Source of the DNA: an archaeon
GTDB taxonomy: Archaea > Nanobdellota > Nanobdellia > Woesearchaeales > GW2011-AR9
Length of the DNA stretch: 10,158 nt
Reading direction: 5' to 3'
Assembly (NCBI GenBank): GCA_020053615.1
Contig: JAGVMW010000140.1
Location: forward strand, 1 to 10,158
The translations under genes were made by a program, and so were the position numbers. Below the pieces are notes generated by a model. The model made no database searches. It was not told the DNA's origin and worked only from the letters and a program-made list of their open reading frames with translations. The number at the start of each line of letters is the position of its first letter. Position 1 is the stretch's first letter. Of this stretch, positions 1 to 5,537 are shown one piece after another.

Positions 1-80
1 ACGTTCTCCGTAAGAGACAACCCTCTTGTCAGCTCGACGTACACGTCGAAGAGGCTCGACCTGATGATAGTGGTGCTTCA
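1..80 (-). repeat. Structured palindromic element, copy 4 (partial, cut by window edge)
   Basis: On the minus strand this stretch aligns with the elements at 773-903 and 3062-3193. Positions 69-53 read TATCATCAGGTCGAGCC, matching the conserved left part of the other copies (TAGCATCAT, a short gap, GTC, then A-rich and CC). A hairpin follows (CGACG, loop of four, CGTCG, at 46-33). The conserved core is at 27-1: AAGAGGGTTG, then TCTCTTACGG, then AGAACGT. Here the core tracts are AGAG/CTCT and TCTC/GAGA, where the copy at 773-903 has GGGG/CCCC, so pairing is kept although bases differ. The right half lies outside the window, so the closing stem cannot be checked. It begins shortly after the cobA stop codon, just as the copy at 773-903 follows the nrdJ stop. 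The outer boundary near 80 is approximate. Confidence 0.6.
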
Positions 81-99
81 TTTTAGTGAAGTATTACTA
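68..99 (+). other. Hairpin with G-U pairs just beyond the cobA stop
   Basis: TAGTGGTGCTTCA (68-80) can pair with TGAAGTATTACTA (87-99) around a six-base loop. All 13 positions pair in plus-strand RNA if three G-U pairs are allowed; on the minus strand the same positions are A-C mismatches. It abuts the end of cobA (stop at 104-106) and overlaps the left arm of the partial structured element. It may be a 3' end structure for a plus-strand transcript, or chance overlap with the element arm. Confidence 0.35.
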
Positions 100-103
100 C
101 AAC

Positions 104-727
104 TCAATACTCCACTCCTCTCCGTGCCGGAACTCCTTTCTCGTAATAATGCTTCTCCGGCTTCATCTCCGTTACTAAATCAGCATGATGAATTATCTCC
201 TCCGGAGCGTTTCTTCCAGTTAAAATCAATTCCACATGCTCCGGCTTATTCGCCATTAAATTCAGCACCAATTCTGTATTTAACATCTCTAAATGCATGG
301 CTACGTTTATCTCATCCAGAATTACCATATCATAATCTCCGGATAGAACTACCTCTAATGCTTTCTTGAACGCTTCTTCTACATAATCTCGCTGTACATC
401 ATCGTTAAGAAAACAGAATCTGCACGTGCCGCATTCCACTTCCTCTCGAACAAAATCAAAAATCTCTTTATCTTTCCGTTGAGAATACCCTCCTAACTTT
501 AATTGTTTCTGTTGTTTGATGCAGGGACGCCCGAATTGTAATATTTCTACATTAGGAAGATAATTTTTGAGAGAAATATATTCACCAGTATAAGCTCCTC
601 CTTTCATGAATTGAATTATAAATACTTTAAATCCCTGTCCGATAGCCCGCATAGCTAGTCCGAGAGCAGCAGTGGTTTTACCTTTGCCATCACCAGTGTA
701 CACCTGAACTTGACCGTTCTTGACCAC
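104..727 (-). CDS. cobO: Cob(I)alamin (corrinoid) adenosyltransferase, CobA/CobO/BtuR family
   Basis: Transfers the 5'-deoxyadenosyl group from ATP to the cobalt of reduced corrinoids, giving adenosylcobalamin. Visible features are the P-loop GDGKGKTT (residues 12-19), the Walker B-like MVILDEIN (134-141) and the typical C-terminal block with LTGRNAPEE (169-177), MKPEKHYYEKGVPARRGVEY at the end. The 207-residue length is slightly above the usual size; the excess sits in residues 66-110, which carry C69 and a C-x2-C-x2-C cluster (C99, C102, C105), possibly a metal site. The start is GTG at 727, chosen because GGAGG lies seven bases upstream (735-739). It follows nrdJ on the same strand, with a structured element between them. 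Its product is the cofactor nrdJ needs. Family assignment is firm; the choice among cobA, cobO and btuR naming is conventional. Confidence 0.93.
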   Translation of the reverse strand: MVKNGQVQVYTGDGKGKTTAALGLAMRAIGQGFKVFIIQFMKGGAYTGEYISLKNYLPNVEILQFGRPCIKQQKQLKLGGYSQRKDKEIFDFVREEVECGTCRFCFLNDDVQRDYVEEAFKKALEVVLSGDYDMVILDEINVAMHLEMLNTELVLNLMANKPEHVELILTGRNAPEEIIHHADLVTEMKPEKHYYEKGVPARRGVEY

Positions 728-772
728 AACGTGTCCTCCATTTTCCTACTCTCAGCACTTCTCCACTTAACT

Positions 773-903
773 TATGTGCATAGCATCTTCAAAACCATTG
801 ACGATAACTTCGATAGCTCTGTGTCCCCGTATGGGGCAACCCCCCACGACGAGCTAGCTCCTACAAAGAACAGAGGTTTTGACTTAATGATGCTATGCAC
901 ATA
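773..903 (-). repeat. Structured palindromic element, copy 1, between nrdJ and cobO
   Basis: The closing stem is perfect over 15 bp: TATGTGCATAGCATC (773-787) with GATGCTATGCACATA (889-903). A second stem, TCAAAACC (789-796) with GGTTTTGA (875-882), is nested inside. The minus strand is the sense that aligns with the copy at 3062-3193: both read TAGCATCAT, a short gap, AAGTC, then the second stem. The core (847-821, minus) reads GTGGGGGGTTGCCCC then ATACGGGGACAC; it is flanked by short stems GCTC/GAGC and GTG/CAC. CCCC in the core can pair with the GGGG before it or the GGGG after it. It starts six bases after the nrdJ stop and ends 45 bases before the cobO GTG, so it would be the intercistronic spacer if the two genes are cotranscribed. 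No transposase or recognised Rfam motif is seen. Confidence 0.75.
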
Positions 904-908
904 CTTTC

Positions 909-3041
909 TTACACATTACACTTAGCGCATCCTCCGGAATACTCTGCGCCTACGCTTATCAACTCCTCTTTTTCTTTCGGCTTAGGTGTAACTTCTTCCT
1001 TGGCCGATTCCCACTTCTTCTCCTCGCGCTTGATATTCAACACCTGCACTTCTCTGCTTCCATCGCGATAGATAGTAATCCCTTTGCATCCAGACTTATA
1101 TGCTAATAGGAATACATTAGTAACATCTTCTACCGTAGCCGTGAACGGAAAATTTACCGTCTTAGATACAGCATTATCAGTATGTTTCTGAAATATCGCC
1201 TGCATCTTTACATGAGCTTCAGGAGTCAGATCCATAGCTGTAACAAATACTTTACGTATATGTTCGGGAACTTCTTCTACATCTTGAATGCTGCCTTTCC
1301 GCGCAATCTTCGTCATCAACTCATTATTATAAAATCCTTCTCTTCTAGCAATCTCCTCAAACAAAGGATTTACTTCCAGCAGTTCAAATTGAGGTGTTTT
1401 ACGCAGGAAAGAAATCGCAAACAAAGGCTCTATCCCTGAAGAACAGTTGGCAATTATCGAGATGGTTCCGGTAGGAGCAATAGTGGTAACCGTAGCATTC
1501 CTAAATTTGCATTCAGAATTTCCATTATCATATACGCTTCCTTTAAAATTAGGGAACGTACCGCGTTGTAGTGCTAATCTATGGCTGGCATTTCTAGCTT
1601 CGCAGTCAATAAAGCACATAACTTTGTCGGCGAGAGCAAGGGCTTCTTCAGAATCATAAGAAACTCCCAGTTTAATTAACATATCTGCCCAACCCATCAC
1701 ACCTAATCCTATCTTTCTGTTTCCAATCACCATCTCCGTAATTTTCGAAATCGGAAATTTGTTCATATCAATAACATTATCTAAGAAATGCACTCCTTTA
1801 TGTACGGTGTCTCTTAGTTTTTCCAGGTCAACTTTTCCATCAGCAGTGATATGGGTAGCTAAGTTTATCGAGCCTAAGTTGCAGGATTCGTAGGGTAAAA
1901 GAGGCTGTTCGCCGCATGGATTAGTGCTTTCAATATTTCCCAGCAATGGCGTCGGATTACTTCGATGATTATTCATCCTATCCAAAAAAATTACGCCTGG
2001 CTCACCATTCTTCCATGCCATGGTGCACAGCAAATCAAACACTCTCTTTGCATTTAGCTGGCCGGAAGCAGTTTTAGTTTTGGGATCAATCAATTCATAA
2101 TTTCCTCCTTCCATTACCGCGTGCATGAATTTTTCAGTAATGCCTACTGAAATATTAAAGTTAGTTATTTGGTCGTTCCTTTCTTTGCAGGTGATGAAGT
2201 CTAAAATATCCGGATGATCTACTCGCAGTACTCCCATATTTGCTCCTCTTCTCTTTCCGCCTTGCTTAATGACATTTGTAGCCGCATCAAATACTCTCAT
2301 AAATGAAATTGGTCCTGAAGCTACTCCACCGGTGCTGCCTACCCGAGCTCCTTTAGGTCTAAGGCGAGAAAAAGAAAATCCGGTTCCTCCTCCGCTTTGA
2401 TGTATAAGCGCAGCATGCTTAACTGAATCAAAGATGCCTTCCATAGAATCCTCTACTGGAAGCACAAAGCAAGCTGATAACTGTTGTATTCCTGTTCCCG
2501 CATTCATCAGCGTAGGAGAGTTAGGCATAAAATCACGGTTTAACATCATGGTTAAGAATTCCTGCTTAGCTTGCTCGATATCTTGTCCGTACATTCCATC
2601 TGCCAGAGCAACATTTCCTGCTACTCGCTCAAACAATTGCATCGGAGTTTCAATAACTTTTCCATCTCCATCTTTGCGTAAATATCTTCCCTCTAATACA
2701 GTAAGCGCATTCAGACTGAGCTTGCAGTCATCTACAATACCCATCATAGACTTTGCTTCTCTAAGTTTCTTTCGCTCTTCACGATAAAGAATATACGCTT
2801 TAGCGGTCTTAACATGACCTTGTTTGATTAATACTTTCTCTACAATATCCTGGATTGCCTCTACATCCGGAATTTCTAAATTGATTGCTTCTAACTCTTG
2901 GGAGACTTTATCTGCCAGCTGTCGCGCCAGTTCTTCATCATGACCGCCTACGGATTGAGCTGCTTTGAAAATAGCCGTAGCAATCTTCTCTGAATTAAAA
3001 TCAACCATTCTTCCATCTCTTTTCCTCATCTGTTTAATCAT
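909..3041 (-). CDS. nrdJ: Adenosylcobalamin-dependent (class II) ribonucleoside-diphosphate reductase
   Basis: Reduces ribonucleotides to deoxyribonucleotides for DNA synthesis, using adenosylcobalamin to generate a thiyl radical. Numbering is from the ATG at 3041 (710 residues). An ATP-cone occupies about residues 3-95, so dATP/ATP control is likely. The catalytic domain has SPTLMNAGT (175-183) and the radical motif NPCGE with N374, C376 and E378. The likely redox pair is C191 (in SACFVLP) and C387 (in ESCNLGSINL). APTGTISI appears further on, and the C-terminal tail ends CAKCNV (C705, C708), the usual dithiol that re-reduces the active site. No tyrosyl-radical partner or NrdG activase is visible. 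A TTG at 3062 in the same frame would add seven residues, but GGGGTGG at 3047-3053 sits five bases before the ATG, which supports the shorter start. The adjacent adenosyltransferase gene agrees with class II chemistry. Confidence 0.97.
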   Translation of the reverse strand: MIKQMRKRDGRMVDFNSEKIATAIFKAAQSVGGHDEELARQLADKVSQELEAINLEIPDVEAIQDIVEKVLIKQGHVKTAKAYILYREERKKLREAKSMMGIVDDCKLSLNALTVLEGRYLRKDGDGKVIETPMQLFERVAGNVALADGMYGQDIEQAKQEFLTMMLNRDFMPNSPTLMNAGTGIQQLSACFVLPVEDSMEGIFDSVKHAALIHQSGGGTGFSFSRLRPKGARVGSTGGVASGPISFMRVFDAATNVIKQGGKRRGANMGVLRVDHPDILDFITCKERNDQITNFNISVGITEKFMHAVMEGGNYELIDPKTKTASGQLNAKRVFDLLCTMAWKNGEPGVIFLDRMNNHRSNPTPLLGNIESTNPCGEQPLLPYESCNLGSINLATHITADGKVDLEKLRDTVHKGVHFLDNVIDMNKFPISKITEMVIGNRKIGLGVMGWADMLIKLGVSYDSEEALALADKVMCFIDCEARNASHRLALQRGTFPNFKGSVYDNGNSECKFRNATVTTIAPTGTISIIANCSSGIEPLFAISFLRKTPQFELLEVNPLFEEIARREGFYNNELMTKIARKGSIQDVEEVPEHIRKVFVTAMDLTPEAHVKMQAIFQKHTDNAVSKTVNFPFTATVEDVTNVFLLAYKSGCKGITIYRDGSREVQVLNIKREEKKWESAKEEVTPKPKEKEELISVGAEYSGGCAKCNV

Positions 3042-3061
3042 AATTTCCACCCCGCTTTCCA

Positions 3062-3193
3062 ATATTTGTTTAGCATCATAAAGTCGAAATCCCAGCGATT
3101 ATCTAAGCTGGTGCGTTACGAGGGGATGCTCCCTCCGGGAACGTAGCACCTTCGGATTTTTCATCAAGGATTTCGAAGATGCTAAACAAATAT
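3062..3193 (+). repeat. Structured palindromic element, copy 2, upstream of nrdJ
   Basis: A 16 bp perfect closing stem pairs ATATTTGTTTAGCATC (3062-3077) with GATGCTAAACAAATAT (3178-3193). A 9 bp second stem pairs TCGAAATCC (3084-3092) with GGATTTCGA (3168-3176). Inside are a hairpin CAGC/GCTG (3093-3110), a stem GGTGC/GCACC (3110-3114 with 3146-3150) extended by TACG/CGTA, and the core GAGGGGATGCTCCCTC then CGGGAAC (3120-3142). The sequence matches the copy at 773-903 when read on the plus strand, so it points away from nrdJ although it sits only 20 bases before the nrdJ ATG. Where its closing stem differs from that of the other copy (TTGTT against GTGCA), the opposite strand differs correspondingly, so pairing is preserved. 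Confidence 0.78.
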
Positions 3194-3258
3194 CTCCTCT
3201 TTAGGAATGATAGTATTAGTTCTACCACCCTTTCTATTTTTATTCACTCTTGCCATTT

Positions 3259-3302
3259 ATAGTAAATCAAGAAAGTCCGAAGGACGCCACTTAATTTACT
3301 AT
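3259..3302 (-). other. Hairpin, possible 5' leader structure of nrdJ mRNA
   Basis: Minus strand: ATAGTAAATTAAG (3302-3290) pairs with CTTGATTTACTAT (3271-3259), 13 positions with one G-U pair; on the plus strand that position is a C-A mismatch, so the minus strand is the better folder. A small inner stem GTCC/GGAC closes a TTC loop. A TATA-like box on the minus strand (3329-3321) would start transcription near 3299, at the beginning of this hairpin. It could be a leader structure of nrdJ, but the transcription start is inferred. Confidence 0.4.
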
Positions 3303-3307
3303 TAGGA

Positions 3308-3329
3308 GACCCGCAGGTCGAGTATAAAT
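3308..3329. promoter_or_regulatory. Palindrome next to a two-way TATA-like box in the nrdJ-carS intergenic region
   Basis: GTATAAATA at 3321-3329 reads as a TATA box on both strands (TATTTATAC on the minus strand). On the minus strand it would give a start near 3299 for nrdJ. The palindrome GACC-CGCA-GGTC (3308-3319) lies directly beside it, where a regulator could compete with TFB/TBP on the nrdJ side. All of this is inferred from position and sequence only. Confidence 0.35.
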
Positions 3330-3363
3330 AGATTGTAGGTGTGGAATGTATATGTTAAACTAG

Positions 3364-3415
3364 ATAAGTTGATTAAACCTTTACCTTCCAGTTAAGCTTT
3401 TAAACCTCAACTTAT
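3364..3415 (+). promoter_or_regulatory. carS promoter with flanking 9 bp inverted repeat
   Basis: TTTTAAAC at 3398-3405 is centred about 26 nt before the carS ATG, the spacing expected for a leaderless archaeal transcript. ATAAGTTGA (3364-3372) and TCAACTTAT (3407-3415) form a perfect 9 bp inverted repeat that encloses the TATA box and could be an operator. No Shine-Dalgarno is seen before the ATG. Confidence 0.5.
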
Positions 3416-3427
3416 TCTCTCCGGTAA

Positions 3428-3946
3428 ATGGTATGGTTATTGCTCCTTCAAAGCTTGTACTTCTTTCTTCCGGCTTATGTAGCTAATATGGCTCCGGTGT
3501 TGTTCAAGTGGATTCCCTGGCTGGGTAAGCCGGTGCATGAACGATTGTTAGGAGGTCATAAAACTTGGAGAGGAATTGTAGTAGCTATCGTAATAGGCAC
3601 AATTGTATTTGCACTTCAGAAGTATGCTTATTCCCTTGGCTTTGACAGGCTGGCTTTAATAGATTATAACGGCTTCTCGTGGCTGATGGGAGCATTACTG
3701 GGAGCAGGTGCAATCTTAGGAGATGCCATAGAAAGTTATTACAAACGCAAAGCAGGAATTCCTCCTGGACATTCATGGATGCCGTGGGATCAATTGGATT
3801 TTGTAATTGGAGGAGTTTTATTTGGAATGATTCTGTACGTGCCTCCCGCAGAAGTAGTATTTGTATTATTGGTAGCTAGTCCATTGTTACATATCACAGC
3901 GAATTATATTGGGTATTTAATTGGGGTTAATGAGAAGAAGTATTAA
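3428..3946 (+). CDS. carS: CDP-archaeol synthase (CTP:2,3-di-O-geranylgeranyl-sn-glycerol-1-phosphate cytidyltransferase)
   Basis: Activates digeranylgeranylglyceryl phosphate with CTP to give CDP-archaeol, the donor for polar head-group attachment in archaeal membrane lipids. The 172-residue integral membrane protein has hydrophobic segments near residues 3-26, 50-66, 84-97, 125-138 and 142-166. Conserved CarS blocks are present: GGHKTWRG (42-49), GDAIESYYKRKAG (98-110) and PGHSWMPWDQLDF (113-125), the last two carrying the acidic and basic residues expected to bind metal and CTP. Length is normal for the family. Transcription is probably leaderless from the TATA box at 3398-3405. The stop TAA at 3944-3946 directly abuts the stop of the opposing CDP-alcohol phosphatidyltransferase, which could use this product. 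Confidence 0.94.
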   Translation: MVWLLLLQSLYFFLPAYVANMAPVLFKWIPWLGKPVHERLLGGHKTWRGIVVAIVIGTIVFALQKYAYSLGFDRLALIDYNGFSWLMGALLGAGAILGDAIESYYKRKAGIPPGHSWMPWDQLDFVIGGVLFGMILYVPPAEVVFVLLVASPLLHITANYIGYLIGVNEKKY

Positions 3947-4525
3947 TCATAATTCCCTCCTAATTTCAGTTCTATTTCTCTCTCTCTCCTTCGTCATCAT
4001 CGATTTCTGCAGCTGCATTGCTAGTGTATACGCAGAAACCACTCCTACTGCTAAATAAGCTAGAGTCGGCAAATTTAATGCTAGCATAATTATCAACATC
4101 AACCGACAGAATAATATTGGATATTCTAACTTGGATAGGATGTAAATGATATGAGATAATACATACAACCCAATTACAATTAGTACATAATAATCATCAA
4201 CATAAAACCACAATTTAATCAGCAGCAATAAAGAAACGATTAAATTATCCGTAACATAATCATAATACTTCCCGAATTTAGTACTGATAGAAACTCTAGC
4301 AATAACCCCATCCATGCCATCAGCAATAAGATGCAATACAGCAAACAGGATAAATAAATCCAAATTCTCAAAGAAATAAACTGAAACCAGCCCCAGTATC
4401 AGCGAAATAGTAGTTGCTATGTTAGCCGATATCCCTAACTTGAGGCAGAACCATCCTACTTTTTTGAGATTTCTACTTCTAAACTCCCTGAACCTCTCCA
4501 TAAAATCATGGATTAATCTATGCAT
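3947..4525 (-). CDS. CDP-alcohol phosphatidyltransferase family membrane protein (archaetidyl head-group transferase?)
   Basis: Members displace CMP from a CDP-alcohol with a second alcohol to make a phosphodiester lipid. The signature is visible as D69-x2-D72-G73-x2-A76-R77, seven residues, G85-x3-D89-x3-D93, which fits the family pattern D-G-x2-A-R-x(7,8)-G-x3-D-x3-D. The signature is embedded among hydrophobic helices (about residues 34-51, 55-68, 94-106, 112-130, 138-165), and the C-terminal tail is basic. At 192 residues the length is normal. The head group (serine, glycerol, inositol phosphate) cannot be told from sequence. Convergence with carS, which makes the likely substrate CDP-archaeol, supports a lipid role. 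TTTTATAC on the minus strand (4555-4548) is about 26 nt before the ATG and no Shine-Dalgarno is seen, so the transcript is probably leaderless from 4525. Confidence 0.9.
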   Translation of the reverse strand: MHRLIHDFMERFREFRSRNLKKVGWFCLKLGISANIATTISLILGLVSVYFFENLDLFILFAVLHLIADGMDGVIARVSISTKFGKYYDYVTDNLIVSLLLLIKLWFYVDDYYVLIVIGLYVLSHIIYILSKLEYPILFCRLMLIIMLALNLPTLAYLAVGVVSAYTLAMQLQKSMMTKERERNRTEIRREL

Positions 4526-4547
4526 AGAAACATATATAAAAGAGATA

Positions 4548-4555
4548 GTATAAAA
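4548..4555. promoter_or_regulatory. Two-way TATA box between the phosphatidyltransferase and the dph2-like gene
   Basis: GTATAAAA on the plus strand is TTTTATAC on the minus strand. Minus: centred about 26 nt before the ATG at 4525, as for a leaderless start. Plus: the expected start falls at about 4574-4579, at the beginning of the structured element at 4571-4745. One box, or one symmetric site, may therefore serve both directions. Confidence 0.5.
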
Positions 4556-4570
4556 ACGTTCCTACTGTTT

Positions 4571-4745
4571 AGGTTACGGTGAAAGTGAAGGTTAGTGCCT
4601 ATTTCACGAGCGGTGCAGTGTTTTCACTCTGCGATTGTGGGAGGGGAAGCTCCCTACGGGACGGCACCATATTAGGTTTAACATAGCGAGGAGCGAGTTG
4701 GCACTAACCCGAGCAAAGCGAGAACTTTCACCATAGCATAGCCTT
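4571..4745 (+). repeat. Structured palindromic element, copy 3 (longer variant), leader of the dph2-like gene
   Basis: Nested stems close this 175 nt element: AGGTTA (4571-4576) with TAGCCT (4739-4744, one G-U), GGTGAAAGT (4578-4586) with ACTTTCACC (4724-4732), and GGTTAGTGCC (4590-4599) with GGCACTAACC (4700-4709), all otherwise perfect. GGTGC/GCACC (4612-4616 with 4664-4668) encloses a small hairpin around TTTT and the core GGGAGGGGAAGCTCCC then TACGGGAC (4640-4662), the same core as in copies 1, 2 and 4. AGCGAG occurs three times on its 3' side (4685, 4692, 4717). Its outer arms do not align well with the other copies, so membership rests on the core and architecture. It ends 12 bases before the ATG at 4758, and a plus-strand TATA box at 4548-4555 predicts transcription starting at its 5' edge. 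Confidence 0.65.
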
Positions 4746-4757
4746 TGGCAAACACAA

Positions 4758-5417
4758 ATGCAGCGACTATTCATTGAGACTAAGTACGACGGAAAACTGA
4801 CTCTTCCAGGAAGCCTAATCAAACAGCTTCCTTCCAAAATAGTCTTAGCTCTGCCGGTGCAATTCTATGATTTTATAAGCACAATAAAAAAGCAATTAGA
4901 AACTGCCGAAAAGAAAGTTACTCTCTTTAAAGGGATCCATGATAAATATCCCGGGCAAGTTTTAGGTTGCGATGTGTTCAAATTCGCAGGAAATTATGAT
5001 GCTTTCTTATATGTCGGTGACGGAAAGTTTCATCCTACTGCATTATTATATGAAAATAAAAAAACAGTATTTTGTTTCAATCCATTTACTTCGAAGTTGG
5101 AAGTTTTAACTACGGAATACCTACAGAAAGTTCTACAACGACGTACCGGACAGTTGTCCAAGTTTCTTTCAGCAAATACGGTTGGTATCTTAGTAACGAC
5201 GAAGCCGGGGCAGAATCAGTCGAAAAAGGCTGAAGAGCTGCGAGAAAGACTGGAACAATCAGGAAAGGAAATATTTGTGTTCATAACCGAGGAAATAAAC
5301 TTCAGCCAATTGGAAAACTTCAATTTTATCGACGTGTGGATAAATACTGCCTGCCCCAGAATAGTTGAGGATTTTAAGTGTTTGAATCTCGCCGATTTGA
5401 AAGAAATTGGGTTTTGA
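4758..5417 (+). CDS. dph2: Dph2-like diphthamide synthesis protein, lacking the N-terminal domain
   Basis: Dph2 transfers the 3-amino-3-carboxypropyl group of S-adenosylmethionine to a histidine of translation factor aEF2 through an unusual radical reaction, the first step of diphthamide formation. Family marks are QVLGCD with C71, LYVGDGKFHP (84-93) and INTACPRIVED with C199; these correspond to the second and third cysteines of the three that bind the [4Fe-4S] cluster in archaeal Dph2. The protein has only 219 residues where archaeal Dph2 normally has about 330-340. It begins within what should be domain 2, so domain 1 and its cluster cysteine are missing. An in-frame stop (TAG) lies nine codons upstream, so the missing part is not simply a mis-called start. 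A separate subunit, a reduced but working form, or loss of function are all possible. No Shine-Dalgarno is evident; the structured element precedes it. Confidence 0.85.
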   Translation: MQRLFIETKYDGKLTLPGSLIKQLPSKIVLALPVQFYDFISTIKKQLETAEKKVTLFKGIHDKYPGQVLGCDVFKFAGNYDAFLYVGDGKFHPTALLYENKKTVFCFNPFTSKLEVLTTEYLQKVLQRRTGQLSKFLSANTVGILVTTKPGQNQSKKAEELRERLEQSGKEIFVFITEEINFSQLENFNFIDVWINTACPRIVEDFKCLNLADLKEIGF

Positions 5418-5433
5418 CCAATGCCAAAAACTC

Positions 5434-5529
5434 CCCTCCACCGTCTTTAAAATGGAAACATTTATAAACAAGCCCATTTTCCTAATAGACGGAAAAGGTG
5501 TTCTTTTCCATAAAAAAAACAAAGAGGGG
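5434..5529 (+). promoter_or_regulatory. Promoter of the small basic protein, enclosed by inverted repeats
   Basis: ATTTATAAA at 5460-5468, preceded by the BRE-like GGAAAC, predicts a start near 5488-5490. The TATA box lies in the loop of an inverted repeat: CCGTCT (5442-5447) and AAAATGG (5450-5456) pair with CCATTTT (5474-5480) and AGACGG (5487-5492). CCCCTC (5434-5439) is also complementary to GAGGGG (5524-5529) in the ribosome binding site. The left arms lie upstream of the transcript, so the symmetry is more likely a DNA operator than RNA structure. Confidence 0.55.
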
Positions 5530-5537
5530 TGAATTAA

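Noticed and set aside
64..369. 101-codon reading frame on the plus strand
   Set aside because: It is antisense to the well-supported adenosyltransferase gene and has no recognisable product.
773..903. Cobalamin riboswitch controlling the adenosyltransferase gene
   Set aside because: No B12-box-like sequence or typical cobalamin riboswitch arrangement is seen, riboswitches of this class are rare in archaea, and homologous elements lie beside unrelated genes and in the other orientation.
2434..2787. 117-codon reading frame on the plus strand
   Set aside because: It lies entirely inside nrdJ, whose antisense frame is strongly conserved in sequence; this is a shadow frame.
4685..4722. Short CRISPR-like repeat array (AGCGAG three times)
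   Set aside because: The unit is only six bases with irregular, very short spacing, and it lies inside a paired structured element.
4571..4745. RNase P RNA or SRP RNA gene
   Set aside because: Conserved signatures of those RNAs are missing, and related copies occur four times in the window, which does not fit single-copy housekeeping RNAs.
1..4745. Miniature inverted-repeat transposable element with target duplication
   Set aside because: No consistent target-site duplication flanks the copies and their terminal sequences differ, so a classical MITE is not supported, although mobility by other means is not excluded.
4604..4837. 77-codon reading frame on the minus strand
   Set aside because: It overlaps the structured element and the start of the dph2-like gene, and its translation has no protein-like features.
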